NCBI RefSeq assembly: GCF_900114155.1
Contig: NZ_FOSC01000003.1
Span: 1-64,000 of the forward strand
Length of the DNA: 64,000 bases
Source: Marinobacter persicus
GTDB taxonomy: Bacteria; Pseudomonadota; Gammaproteobacteria; Pseudomonadales; Oleiphilaceae
Reading direction: 5' to 3'
The translations under genes and the position numbers were made by a program. The notes beneath the pieces were generated by a model. That model was not told where the DNA came from, made no database searches, and saw only the letters and a list, made by a program, of their open reading frames with translations. This document shows, in pieces, positions 1 through 8,102 of the stretch; within the stretch, counting starts at the first letter, position 1, and each line of letters starts with the position of its first letter.

Positions 1-133
1 CAAAGCGACGAACGTGGGCTTCGGTGTTTGGAATGGTGTAGAACTGCCCGGAGGGATGAAGGGCGATGTCCAGGTTGGCTTTACCGACATCGACACCGAC
101 ATTGACTGGGGTTTGGATTTCCGTGTTGTTCAT
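1..133 (-). CDS. IS110-family transposase, N-terminal fragment (cut by window edge)
   Basis: Read on the minus strand from the ATG at 133, the first 44 codons begin MNNTEIQTPVNVGVDVGKAN and continue LDIALHPSG. This is the start of the RuvC-like DEDD domain of IS110-family transposases; the Asp in VGVDVGK is the first catalytic acid. IS110 enzymes are RNA-guided recombinases. Only the start lies in the window, so it is unknown whether the element is intact. The rest would lie to the left. Confidence 0.8.
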   Translation of the reverse strand, partial: MNNTEIQTPVNVGVDVGKANLDIALHPSGQFYTIPNTEAHVRRF

Positions 134-430
134 AATAAGCTGACTCTGCCTTGCTATACGGGCTCGAGGCCCCGATGACTGTTCGAGTTATCGCTTGAGA
201 GTCATGCAGCGCTGCACACTTGTTATCGGTCTCTCGGAAGAGGAACCTTGCAGGCATCGAGCTGCTGCATGAAGGCCCCCAGCGGCCACTGGGGGTGGGC
301 CTCAATTTACCCAAACACGGAAGAAATTATCCATACAAAGTGCTGTTGCCGGACGAATTTTTCGCTCCGCTACAACTTCGCCGAAAAGCACGGCGTTAGC
401 AACTACAGCTTCCTCCAAATCTTGCGGAGT
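134..430 (-). ncRNA. Non-coding end of the IS110 element; candidate bridge RNA region
   Basis: About 300 bases upstream of the transposase start hold no convincing gene. A perfect 7-bp hairpin (CCCCCAG at 276-282, CTGGGGG at 289-295) lies inside. In the IS110 group the long non-coding end upstream of the transposase encodes a bridge RNA that pairs with target and donor DNA. Position and orientation fit, but I cannot define the RNA ends, its loops or the exact end of the element. Confidence 0.3.
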
Positions 431-456
431 GAGTAAAAAAGGAATAATTTGTACTC

Positions 457-720
457 ATGGATGAATTTGAATTCGACGAAGCCATAAGCCAAGCCAACTT
501 GGACAAGCACGGTATCGATTTCGTTGCTGCTCAAGGGCTGTGGAAAGATCCATACTTGCTGGAGATCCGCGCAAAATCAGAGGATGAGCAGAGATTTTTG
601 CTGATAGACAAGATTGGTGAAAAGCATTGGTCGGCTGTCGTCACGTACAGGGATGCGCGTATTCGCCTGATTTCAGTTAGGCGTTCCCGCAAGAAGGAGG
701 TTGAGCTCTATGAAGGCTAA
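457..720 (+). CDS. brnT: BrnT family toxin
   Basis: This 87-residue protein has the BrnT (DUF497) pattern: an N-terminal FEFDEAISQANLDKHGIDF, then a central FLLIDKIGEKHW strand region, and RIRLISVRRSRKKE near the C-terminus. BrnT is a RelE-fold ribonuclease that inhibits translation and is held inactive by BrnA. An AAAGGAAT ribosome-binding site lies before the ATG. The gene overlaps the downstream antitoxin gene by 11 nt, the usual toxin-first BrnTA order. It sits beside an IS110 end, consistent with an accessory location. Confidence 0.85.
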   Translation: MDEFEFDEAISQANLDKHGIDFVAAQGLWKDPYLLEIRAKSEDEQRFLLIDKIGEKHWSAVVTYRDARIRLISVRRSRKKEVELYEG

Positions 721-991
721 AGATTTCGACAAGAAATTTGAGGAAGGGCAGGAAGATATCGTCGATGACCTCGATCTGTCCTCTGCTCGCCGCGTTAATC
801 AGGAACAGAAGCGAATCAACGTCGATTTCCCGGCTTGGGTTGTGGAGTCGTTGGATCGTGAGGCTGTGCGCTATGGCGTTACGCGCCAATCGATCATCAA
901 GGTGTGGTTGGTAGAGCGTCTTCAGGCAGAGTCTGCTAACAAGCCACTCAATGGTGGTGCCGCAGGCGGCGCAGATTTAGCGGAGCGTTAA
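710..991 (+). CDS. brnA: BrnA family antitoxin
   Basis: This 93-residue protein is the likely partner of the preceding toxin. The C-terminal half, with RINVDFPAWVVESLDREA followed by YGVTRQSIIKVWLVERL, is a ribbon-helix-helix DNA-binding domain; the acidic N-terminal part would wrap the toxin. I chose the ATG at 710 because an AGGAGG at 695-700 is correctly spaced; a TTG at 701 is also in frame. BrnA proteins neutralise BrnT and autorepress the operon. The C-terminal Gly/Ala-rich tail is probably disordered. Confidence 0.8.
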   Translation: MKAKDFDKKFEEGQEDIVDDLDLSSARRVNQEQKRINVDFPAWVVESLDREAVRYGVTRQSIIKVWLVERLQAESANKPLNGGAAGGADLAER

Positions 992-1062
992 AGCGGAAAC
1001 CGAATCGTCGCAACTGATACTCATTGTGTATTCGTCCCCTTAAAGTCTTGAAAGGAAATCCA

Positions 1063-1473
1063 ATGACTGATCACTCTGGTTCCTGCCTGTGTGGCACAGT
1101 GAGATTCGAGGTTTACGGGGATTTTGACAGCTTTTACCTGTGTCATTGTCAGCATTGCCAAAAGGATACCGGCTCAGCGTATGCGGCAAATCTGTTTTCG
1201 CGGTCTGCTCAGTTGAACTGGCTGGCGGGTGCAGACGCTGTGGCTTCCTTTACGCTTCCCGGCACTCGTCATAGCAAGAGCTTTTGCAAGCAGTGTGGTT
1301 CCGCATTGCCAAACACCCAACTGGCAGGTGCGCTCGTTGTTCCCGCAGGGTGTTTGGACACTGAAATCTCTGTGTTGCCAACTGCGCAGATCTTCAGCTC
1401 GAGCAGAGCAGGCTGGGAGCGGGCGCTTGGTGAAGTGCCGGAGTTCGAGGGTCTACCGCCGGAACGACAGTAG
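1063..1473 (+). CDS. GFA-domain (CENP-V/GFA family) zinc protein
   Basis: This 136-residue protein has the zinc-binding cysteine pattern of the GFA family: CLCGTVRF near the N-terminus, CHCQHCQ about 30 residues later, and CKQCGS in the middle. Members are annotated as glutathione-dependent formaldehyde-activating enzymes, but most small members have no proven activity. The ATG at 1063 has an AAAGGAA site upstream; an earlier in-frame ATG at 1024 lacks one. A second, clearly different member follows at 1589. Substrate unknown. Confidence 0.75.
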   Translation: MTDHSGSCLCGTVRFEVYGDFDSFYLCHCQHCQKDTGSAYAANLFSRSAQLNWLAGADAVASFTLPGTRHSKSFCKQCGSALPNTQLAGALVVPAGCLDTEISVLPTAQIFSSSRAGWERALGEVPEFEGLPPERQ

Positions 1474-1588
1474 ACCCACGGGTGCGACGATGGAGATGAT
1501 CTGCTAAAGACTTCTTGGGGTTGAGCAGCAGGGCTTGTATTTCACAGCTAAACTCCTCCGAAAACGATAACGGTCTCAGGAGGCTGAC

Positions 1589-1996
1589 ATGACCTACCCC
1601 ATCCACGGCGCCTGCCAATGCGGCGGCGTTACTTACCAGTTGTTGTCCGAGCCCAAGATGTTCGTGGCTTGCCATTGCAAGGAGTGCCAGAAGCTTTCCA
1701 CCAGTGCGTTCAGTATCACCGCCGTGGTGGATGCTTCCCAGGTGGCATTCCAGGGCGAGATGGTGGAATGGCGCCGGCCGGCGGACAGCGGCAATGTCAG
1801 CGCCGCGAAGTTCTGCCCTACCTGCGGCAACCGGATTTATCACTTCAATCCGGAGCAGCCGGAGAAGATCAAGCTCAAGCCCGCGAACCTATCCGATACC
1901 AGCATCATCAAGCCCACTGCCCATATCTGGGTGAGCCAGAAGCAGGATTGGTACACCATTCCCGAGGGGGTGGCAGTCTACGACGGTCAGCTGTAA
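1589..1996 (+). CDS. GFA-domain (CENP-V/GFA family) zinc protein
   Basis: This 135-residue protein carries the full GFA cysteine set: CQCGGVTYQL at the N-terminus, CHCKECQK, and CPTCGNRIY. It is preceded by a strong AGGAGG site. The family binds a structural or catalytic zinc and some members act on S-hydroxymethyl-glutathione, but the reaction here cannot be deduced. It diverges strongly from the neighbour at 1063, so it is not a recent duplicate. The PAS gene at 2032 follows closely on the same strand. Confidence 0.8.
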   Translation: MTYPIHGACQCGGVTYQLLSEPKMFVACHCKECQKLSTSAFSITAVVDASQVAFQGEMVEWRRPADSGNVSAAKFCPTCGNRIYHFNPEQPEKIKLKPANLSDTSIIKPTAHIWVSQKQDWYTIPEGVAVYDGQL

Positions 1997-2031
1997 GGTG
2001 TATTCATAATGCACAATAAAGAGGTGGATTT

Positions 2032-2469
2032 ATGCAGCTGAACGATGAGGTGATGGGCCGGCTTATCGAGCAGAATCCCGATGCCATGATCTTTGCCGAT
2101 ACCGAGGGCAGGATTCTGGTGTGGAATGAGGCGGCTGAGCGTGTGTTCGGTTTCACCAAGGAGCAGGCCATTGGCGAGAGCCTGGATATCATCATTCCGG
2201 AAAAGCTGCGCGAGCCGCACTGGCGCGGGTATGACGAGGCCATTAAAAACGCCGGCACCAAGTACTGGGGCCAATCCATGCCCACCAAAGCCATTCATTC
2301 GGAAGGCTCGATGATTTACGTGGAGCTTGGCTTTTCGATTGTGCTGGATGACGACGGCAAGGTGATCGGTGTGCTCTCAAGCGGGCGGGACATTACCGAG
2401 CGTTTCCAGAAGGAAAAGGAGAACAAGAAGCGTCTGGCCGAGTTGGAAAAGGCGCAAAAAGAAGGGTAG
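2032..2469 (+). CDS. Stand-alone PAS domain protein
   Basis: The 145 residues form one PAS domain (about 8-125) with typical motifs: NPDAMIFADTEGRILVWNEA at the start, the F-helix VFGFTKEQAIGESL, and the closing strand GVLSSGRDITER. A short charged coiled-coil tail (FQKEKENKKRLAELEKAQKEG) follows. There is no output domain, so it may dimerise with, or sense for, a separate kinase or cyclase. The ligand is not deducible. It ends just before a strong bidirectional hairpin shared with the convergent OsmC-YcaO gene. Confidence 0.75.
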   Translation: MQLNDEVMGRLIEQNPDAMIFADTEGRILVWNEAAERVFGFTKEQAIGESLDIIIPEKLREPHWRGYDEAIKNAGTKYWGQSMPTKAIHSEGSMIYVELGFSIVLDDDGKVIGVLSSGRDITERFQKEKENKKRLAELEKAQKEG

Positions 2470-2487
2470 TTACAAGGGCATGGCAGG

Positions 2488-2525
2488 CCAGCCGGGTTGC
2501 CTTCATCAGGTGGCAACCCGGCTGG
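2488..2525. terminator. Bidirectional hairpin between convergent genes
   Basis: A perfect 14-bp inverted repeat, CCAGCCGGGTTGCC at 2488-2501 and its complement at 2512-2525 with a 10-base loop, lies between the convergent ends of the PAS gene and the OsmC-YcaO gene. Neither side has a long T tract, so it may act as a weak intrinsic terminator or a transcript 3' end stabiliser for both strands. Confidence 0.6.
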
Positions 2526-2539
2526 TAGCCCGGGTTTAT

Positions 2540-4732
2540 CTACAGCGTGATGCCGGCCTTCCTGGCCCGCGCGGCGTGCAGCTTCTGGTAGCTTTCGATC
2601 ATCTTCAGGTGCCGTTCCAGACCGTCCAGCTGCATGTTGGTTTCTTCCAGGCCGTGGAAGCGCACGGTGCCCTCGATGGAGCCGACCACGGCGTCCATCA
2701 CCTCGTTGCCGTACATGCGGCGGAAGTTGTGCAGGTAGTCGTCCAGCTCCAGATCGTCTTCCAGGGTGGCTTCCAGCGCCGCGTGCATGGCCTGGTAGAA
2801 CAGGTTGCGTTCGACGGTGTTGTCGTTGAACTGCAGGAACATCTCCACCAGCTCCCGGGCTTCTTCCAGTTCGCCCAGCGCCAGGTAGATCAGCAATTTC
2901 AGCTCAAGAATGGTCAGCTGGCCCCACACGGTGTTTTCATCAAACTCGATGCCGATCAGGGTGATGATGGTCATGTAGACATCCAGCTCGGCCTCTTCCA
3001 GCCGCTCCACCAGCGCCACCAGCTCGTCTTCGCTCAGTCGGTGCAGGTTCAGGATGTCTTCCCGGAACGCCAGGGCGGTGTTGGTGTTGTCCCACACCAG
3101 ATCTTCCACCGGGTACACCTCGGAGTAGTCCGGCACCAGGATGCGGCACACCGGCGCGCCCAGGTCTTCGAACACGGCCATGTAGCTTTCCTTGCCCATG
3201 TCTTCGAGGATGCCGAATAGGGTGGCGGCTTCTTCCTCGTTCGTGCCTGAGAAGTCCCACTCCACGAAGTCCACGTCCGATTTGGCGCTGAAGAAACGCC
3301 AGGACACCTTGCCGCTGGAGTCGATGAAGTGCTCCACGTAGTTATTGGGCTCGGTGATGGCCATGGAGTTGAACGTGGGGGCGGGCAAGTCGTTCAGGCC
3401 CTCGAAGCTGCGGCCCTGCAGCAGTTCGGTCAGGCTGCGCTCGAGCGCCACGTGGAAGCTCGGGTGCGCGCCGAAGGAGGCAAAGACGCCGCCGGTTTTC
3501 GGGTTCATCAGGGTCACGCACATGACCGGGAACTGGCCACCGAGGGAGGCGTCTTTTACCAGTACCGGGAAGCCCTGGTCTTCCAGCGCCTGGATGCCTT
3601 CAACGATGTCCGGGTACTTGGCCAGCACCTCGTCCGGCACGTCCGGCAGGGCCAGTTCTTCCTCGATGATCTGTTTTTTCACCGCCCGTTCAAAGATCTC
3701 GGACAGGCACTGAACCTTGGCTTCGGCCAGGGTGTTGCCGGCGCTCATGCCGTTGCTCAGGAACAGGTTTTCAATCAGGTTGGAGGGGAAGTACACGGTT
3801 TTCCCATCCGAATGGCGTTGGTAGGGAATGGCGCAGATGCCGCGCTCCGGGGTGCCGGAGTTGGTGTCGAACAGGTGCGTGCCCAGCAGCTCGTCTTCCG
3901 GGTTGTAGATGCCCAGCGTGTAGTCGTCCAGGATGCCGTCCGGGATTTCGCCATTCGGCCCCGGCTGGAACCATTCCTCGTTCGGGTAGTGGACGAACTG
4001 GCTGTTGCCGATGTCCTGGCCGAAGTACTGGTCGTTGTAGAAGAAGTTGCAGCTCAGGCGCTCGATGAACTCGCCCAGTGCCGAGCAAAGTGCCGCTTCC
4101 TTGGTGGCGCCCTTGCCGTTGGTGAAGCACATGGGGGCGGCGGCATCGCGAATGTGCAGCGACCACACGTGGGGCACGATGTTGCGCCAGGAGGCGATCT
4201 CAATCTTCATGCCCAGATCGGCGATGATTTTCGTCATGTTGGCAATGGTCTGCTCAAGGGGCAGGTCCTTGCCTTCGATGTAAGTGCTCGCTTCGCCGCC
4301 GGGTGCTGCGGTGAGCAACGCTTGTGCGTCTTCGTCGAGGTTCTCCACCACTTCAATCTGGAAATCCGGGCCGGTCTGTACCACCTTTTTTACGGTGCAG
4401 CGGTCGATGGAGCGCAGGATGCCCAGCCGGTCTTTCTCGGAGATGCTTTCCGGCAGTTCCACCTGAATCTTGAAAATCTGTTTGTAGCGGTTTTCCGGGT
4501 CGACAATGTTGTTCTGGGATAGGCGGATGTTGTCGGTGGGAATGTCCCGGGCGTTGCAGTACACCTTCACAAAGTAAGCCGCGCACATGGCGGAGGAGGC
4601 CAGGAAATAGTCAAACGGACCGGGCGCGGAGCCGTCGCCCTTGTAGCGGATGGGCTGGTCTGAAATGACGTTAAAATCGTCGAATTTCGCCTCAAGTCGC
4701 AGGTTGTCGAGATAATTGACTTTAATTTCCAT
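2540..4732 (-). CDS. OsmC-YcaO fusion protein
   Basis: This 730-residue protein starts with an OsmC-like domain (about 1-145: MEIKVNYLDNLRLEA, then SAMCAAYFVKVYCNA with the peroxidatic-type Cys). It continues into a YcaO domain (about 170-560: GKGATKEAALCSALGEFIER and NGMSAGNTLAEAKVQCLSEI, the ATP-binding glutamates) and a C-terminal helical TPR-like segment. YcaO domains use ATP to activate amide backbones; E. coli YcaO is linked to beta-methylthiolation of ribosomal protein S12. The OsmC-fused form is a known family. The sequence is complete and conserved, but the substrate of this branch is not settled. Confidence 0.85.
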   Translation of the reverse strand: MEIKVNYLDNLRLEAKFDDFNVISDQPIRYKGDGSAPGPFDYFLASSAMCAAYFVKVYCNARDIPTDNIRLSQNNIVDPENRYKQIFKIQVELPESISEKDRLGILRSIDRCTVKKVVQTGPDFQIEVVENLDEDAQALLTAAPGGEASTYIEGKDLPLEQTIANMTKIIADLGMKIEIASWRNIVPHVWSLHIRDAAAPMCFTNGKGATKEAALCSALGEFIERLSCNFFYNDQYFGQDIGNSQFVHYPNEEWFQPGPNGEIPDGILDDYTLGIYNPEDELLGTHLFDTNSGTPERGICAIPYQRHSDGKTVYFPSNLIENLFLSNGMSAGNTLAEAKVQCLSEIFERAVKKQIIEEELALPDVPDEVLAKYPDIVEGIQALEDQGFPVLVKDASLGGQFPVMCVTLMNPKTGGVFASFGAHPSFHVALERSLTELLQGRSFEGLNDLPAPTFNSMAITEPNNYVEHFIDSSGKVSWRFFSAKSDVDFVEWDFSGTNEEEAATLFGILEDMGKESYMAVFEDLGAPVCRILVPDYSEVYPVEDLVWDNTNTALAFREDILNLHRLSEDELVALVERLEEAELDVYMTIITLIGIEFDENTVWGQLTILELKLLIYLALGELEEARELVEMFLQFNDNTVERNLFYQAMHAALEATLEDDLELDDYLHNFRRMYGNEVMDAVVGSIEGTVRFHGLEETNMQLDGLERHLKMIESYQKLHAARARKAGITL

Positions 4733-4781
4733 GGACAGCGTACCGGATTAACAGAGTGGGGAATAAAATGGTCCGGCGAGG

Positions 4782-5621
4782 TTAGCGGTCATGGCCACTG
4801 AAGTCTATGGGGTTTAACCGGTAGAAATCGCGCAGCGCCTGGTACACCTCGGGCTGTTCGTGCCACAGGTGTTGGGGTTGCTGGAAAAAGGTCTCGGTGA
4901 GCACCGCGAAGAACTCGGCCGGCTCGGTGGCGCCGTATGGGTCCAGCCAGGGTTTATGGTGGTGCTTCAGGGTGGTTTGCAGGTGCTCCCAGGCAGTGCT
5001 CATGGTCTGTTGCCAGCGCCGGGCCTGCTCAGTGCTGAGCGGTGGCGCGCCGTCGGCGCTGCCGTCCAGGTAATCCAACTGGTGGGCGAATTCGTGCAGG
5101 ATCACGTTGTGCGGGCCGTGGGGCTGGGAAACAGCCTGCTGGCACTGGTTCCAGGCCAGCACCACTTGCCCGTGGGAGGAGGCCTCGCCGGCACGGATTT
5201 CCTGGTGGGTGCTGACCACCACGCCATCGCTTTCGGTTGTCTGGGCGCTGTACACGTCCGGGTACACCAGAATGGCGTGTACGTCGTCGTAATCGGAGAA
5301 CGGGCGCTCGAGAATCAGCAGGCAGGCGTGGCCGGCAATGGTGAGCCGTACCCGGTCATCCACGTCAAAGCCGTTGCAGCCATAAAAGACTTTTTCGTTC
5401 AGGAAGAGTTGAACCCGCTTTTCCAGCTGCTGTTTCTGGCGGTCGCTCAGGTGCCTGTAAACGGGCATTTGCCGGCGTAGCAGTGTGCGCCAGGCCTTCG
5501 GGAAGGGGTGTTGCAGCGTCCGGTTTCTGCGCCAGCGCTGGAAGAAAAACAGGTAGAACACCGTCAGGCCGATGAGCCCGACGGCGAACAGTGCAAAAAG
5601 AAACGGATTTGAGGCCAGCAC
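4782..5621 (-). CDS. mtfA: MtfA family zinc metallopeptidase
   Basis: This 279-residue protein has an N-terminal membrane segment (about 8-28) followed by the M90 peptidase domain. The zinc motif HEFAHQLD gives His176, Glu177 and His180; a downstream Glu in GATEPAEFFAVLTE is the likely third ligand region. E. coli MtfA binds the Mlc repressor and so relieves repression of ptsG. The N-terminal anchor is longer than in E. coli MtfA. The GTG start abuts the stop codon of the upstream universal-stress gene, so the two are probably co-transcribed. Confidence 0.85.
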   Translation of the reverse strand: MLASNPFLFALFAVGLIGLTVFYLFFFQRWRRNRTLQHPFPKAWRTLLRRQMPVYRHLSDRQKQQLEKRVQLFLNEKVFYGCNGFDVDDRVRLTIAGHACLLILERPFSDYDDVHAILVYPDVYSAQTTESDGVVVSTHQEIRAGEASSHGQVVLAWNQCQQAVSQPHGPHNVILHEFAHQLDYLDGSADGAPPLSTEQARRWQQTMSTAWEHLQTTLKHHHKPWLDPYGATEPAEFFAVLTETFFQQPQHLWHEQPEVYQALRDFYRLNPIDFSGHDR

Positions 5622-6041
5622 TTACCGGACGATGAAAACCGAGACGTCGGTGTGTTTGACGATTTCCGCGCCGTTGGAACGCAGCAGGTGCAGCTTGTCC
5701 CCCATGCCCGGCGGATGGGAGGCCATCACCACCAGGTCGGCCTGGATGTCCTTGATGGCGCCAATCAGTTTTTCGTCCAGCTCAACGGCGGTGTCCACGG
5801 ACTCCAGAACTTTGTAATCGGTCTGGATGCCGTGGGCCTGGCCCTGTTCCCTGGCAAACGTTTCCATTTTCGCCGCCAGTTCTTCCGGGTTGTGGGCCGC
5901 CGTGCCGGGGGTGCTGTTGGTCACTGTCACGTAGTGGAGCCTGGCGTTGTAATGCTTGGCCATGTCGATGGCGGTGTTCAGGGCTTTTACCAGCTTGTCC
6001 AGGTGGGACAGATCGACTGGCACCAGAATCTCGTGATACAT
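5622..6041 (-). CDS. Universal stress protein (UspA family)
   Basis: This 139-residue protein begins MYHEILVPVDLSHLDK and ends with the ATP-binding type G-2X-G-9X-G(S/T) region (GMGDKLHLLRSNGAEIVKHT) and a VSVFIVR strand. Usp proteins bind ATP or act as dimeric stress effectors in the cytoplasm. The start at 6041 has an AAAGGAG site upstream; an in-frame extension to 6095 is unlikely. It lies directly upstream of mtfA with no spacer. Confidence 0.85.
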   Translation of the reverse strand: MYHEILVPVDLSHLDKLVKALNTAIDMAKHYNARLHYVTVTNSTPGTAAHNPEELAAKMETFAREQGQAHGIQTDYKVLESVDTAVELDEKLIGAIKDIQADLVVMASHPPGMGDKLHLLRSNGAEIVKHTDVSVFIVR

Positions 6042-6137
6042 GGCGTTGCTCCTTTTGCTGATTAAGTGAACCATCCAATAATGACAGAGTGACACTGATT
6101 CGGCCGACCTGCCAACCCGATTTGGCCGGGCGATTGA

Positions 6138-7112
6138 TTAGCCACTGTTTTCCAGCCGGTGCAAGGTGAAGTCTTTCTCCAGCCGGTAGGTGTCGAAATC
6201 CCTGGCGAGAAAAAGCTGGCCTTTGTAGTGCCGCAGGGCTTCGGCAGCCAGCTGGTTAATGTTCGGCGTGCCCTCAGTCCCGGATTGATAGCGGGAGCTG
6301 AAGTGAGTCAGCACCAGGTTGGGCAGTTGCGCTTGCCGGGCAAAACGCGCCACCTGTTCCGCACTGCTGTGCTGTGGCCAGGGGCCAACACGCTCCGCCA
6401 CATCCTGGGTGTAGGTGGCTTCGTGTACCAGTACCTGGGCGCCCTGGCAGGCGTCAGCCAGCAGGTCTGGCGTGTCGTTGTCGCCGGCGACGATCAGTTT
6501 GCGTGGGGCCCGGGGAATGCAGGTGTAGTCGTCGGCTTTCAGCAACCGGCCATCGGCTAGCTGTACGTCTTTGCCTTTTTGCAGATCGCCCCATTCCGGG
6601 CCGGCTTCAATGCCGTTTGCCCTTAGTTTGTCCTGTTGCAGTTGGCGCTCCAGATTTCTTTCGGTGAACACGAACGCCCGGCAGGGTACCCGGTGCGAAA
6701 GCGGTACGGCGGTCACGCTGAAATACTCGTCCTGCCACTGGAAACCCTCGGCCTCGGAGTTGATCAGGTTCAGGGAAAAGCTCAGGCTGGAGTCGCTGTT
6801 TTCAATGGCGGCCTGAATAAACCGGCCCACCTGTGGCGGAGCGATGAGATCCAGCGGTTCTTCCCGGCCGAGCATGGAGGCGCTGGTGAGCAGGCCCGGC
6901 AGGCCGAAAATGTGGTCGCCGTGAATGTGGGTGATGAAGATCGCCTTCAGCTGCATGACCGAATAGCGGCTGCGCAAAAGCTGATGCTGGGTGGCCTCGC
7001 CGCAGTCCACCAGGTACCAGGGTTTGGGGCCGCGAGGGCCGAGTGCCAGTGCGGTCACGTTGCGTGAGCGGGTGGGGGTGCCGGCGGAGGAGCCCAGAAA
7101 GGTAAATTCCAT
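6138..7112 (-). CDS. rnz: Ribonuclease Z (tRNase Z)
   Basis: This 324-residue protein begins MEFTFLGSSAGTPTRSRNV, the canonical start of the short form of tRNase Z. The metallo-beta-lactamase motif THIHGDHIFGLPG supplies zinc ligands; VAGDNDTPD and LTHFSSRY carry the later ligands. The enzyme removes tRNA 3' trailers. An in-frame extension upstream to 7469 has no homology-like content and runs under the divergent gene, so the start at 7112 is preferred. A 91-bp divergent promoter region separates it from the isomerase at 7204. Confidence 0.92.
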   Translation of the reverse strand: MEFTFLGSSAGTPTRSRNVTALALGPRGPKPWYLVDCGEATQHQLLRSRYSVMQLKAIFITHIHGDHIFGLPGLLTSASMLGREEPLDLIAPPQVGRFIQAAIENSDSSLSFSLNLINSEAEGFQWQDEYFSVTAVPLSHRVPCRAFVFTERNLERQLQQDKLRANGIEAGPEWGDLQKGKDVQLADGRLLKADDYTCIPRAPRKLIVAGDNDTPDLLADACQGAQVLVHEATYTQDVAERVGPWPQHSSAEQVARFARQAQLPNLVLTHFSSRYQSGTEGTPNINQLAAEALRHYKGQLFLARDFDTYRLEKDFTLHRLENSG

Positions 7113-7203
7113 CGTGCCTCGTTTCGCGTTAGTGTCGGTTGCGTGTCTAATGGTAAGCAAAGCATAAACGGTATTCAGAGAACAACGAAAAAGGAGCCGA
7201 GCC

Positions 7204-8058
7204 GTGGCCGAATTTGCCCAGTACGAATGTTTCCGGGTCGGGATTGACCAGAAAATTGCCCATGTGCAGTTGTGTCGCCCGGAGGCGATGAATTCCATGA
7301 CCAAGGCCTTCTGGCTGGATCTGCCCGATTGCCTGCGCCGAATTGAGGCGGAATCCGATGCCCGGGTGGTTGTGATCTCCTCCACCGGCAAGCATTTTTC
7401 CGCCGGCATGGATCTGGGCGTGTTCAGCGACCCCAAGGCGGTGCCCATGTCCGGTGACCCCGGTCGCATCGCGGAAAACCTGCGAAGAATTGTTCTGCAG
7501 ATTCAGGACACGGTCACCTCGCTGGAGAAAGTTCGCCTGCCAGTGCTGGCGGCGGTGCAGGGCGGCTGTATTGGCGGTGCGTTGGACATGGTGTGCGCGG
7601 CCGACAGCCGCTATTGCACGCAAGAGGCTTATTTCACCATCAAGGAAACCGAGCTGGGCATGACCGCGGATGTGGGCACCCTGCAGCGGTTACCCAAGCT
7701 GATGCCCGAGGGCGTGGTGCGGGAGCTTGCGTACACCGGGCGCAAGTTCGGCGCCGAGGAAGCTTACCGGCTTGGCTTTGTGAATGCCGTGTTCGACGAT
7801 CAGGACGCCTTGCTGGCCGGAGTGATGGACATTGCCGCGAGCATTGCCGCCAACTCTCCGCTGGCGGTCACCGGCTGCAAGGAGATGCTGAATTTCAGCC
7901 GGGACCACAGCGTGGAAGACAGCCTGAAATACATGGCCACCTGGCAGGCGGGCATGTTCCGGCCCACGGACATGATGAAAACCTTCCAGGCCAGGGGCCA
8001 GAAACAGGCGCCGGAATACGACGATCTGTTTCCGGTCAAAGGGCTGTTCAGTGACTGA
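7204..8058 (+). CDS. Delta(3,5)-delta(2,4)-dienoyl-CoA isomerase (crotonase family)
   Basis: This 284-residue crotonase starts at a GTG preceded by AAAGGAG. The oxyanion-hole segments are HFSAGMDLG and GGCIGGALDMV. The section YFTIKETELGMTADVGTLQR matches the dienoyl-CoA isomerase signature: Asp134, Glu148 and Asp156 align with the acidic residues known for mammalian ECH1. That supports a role in beta-oxidation of unsaturated fatty acids with odd-position double bonds rather than simple hydration. A CPBP protease gene follows after 44 nt. Confidence 0.85.
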   Translation: MAEFAQYECFRVGIDQKIAHVQLCRPEAMNSMTKAFWLDLPDCLRRIEAESDARVVVISSTGKHFSAGMDLGVFSDPKAVPMSGDPGRIAENLRRIVLQIQDTVTSLEKVRLPVLAAVQGGCIGGALDMVCAADSRYCTQEAYFTIKETELGMTADVGTLQRLPKLMPEGVVRELAYTGRKFGAEEAYRLGFVNAVFDDQDALLAGVMDIAASIAANSPLAVTGCKEMLNFSRDHSVEDSLKYMATWQAGMFRPTDMMKTFQARGQKQAPEYDDLFPVKGLFSD

Positions 8059-8102
8059 TTCCCGGCGCGGTCTGGAGGGATATTGTTGATGGGCAGGTAT
8101 TA

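Noticed and set aside
248..436. Short 62-codon frame upstream of brnT
   Set aside because: No ribosome-binding site, no family resemblance, and it lies in the non-coding end of the IS element.
340..450. Integron attC-like sequence near the CGGCGTTAGCAAC stretch upstream of brnT
   Set aside because: The core does not match GTTRRRY, and no paired attC structure or integrase is visible in the window; the accessory genes alone are not enough.
2540..4732. Long antisense open frames on the plus strand (2369-3220 and 3329-4522)
   Set aside because: They are shadows of the high-GC OsmC-YcaO gene in the opposite strand, with repetitive Val/His/Gln composition and no domains. The same applies to long opposite-strand frames over mutS and the RTX gene.
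7113..7469. Upstream extension of the RNase Z frame
   Set aside because: The added residues have no RNase Z content; the canonical MEFTFLGS start is at 7112 and the extension runs into the divergent gene.
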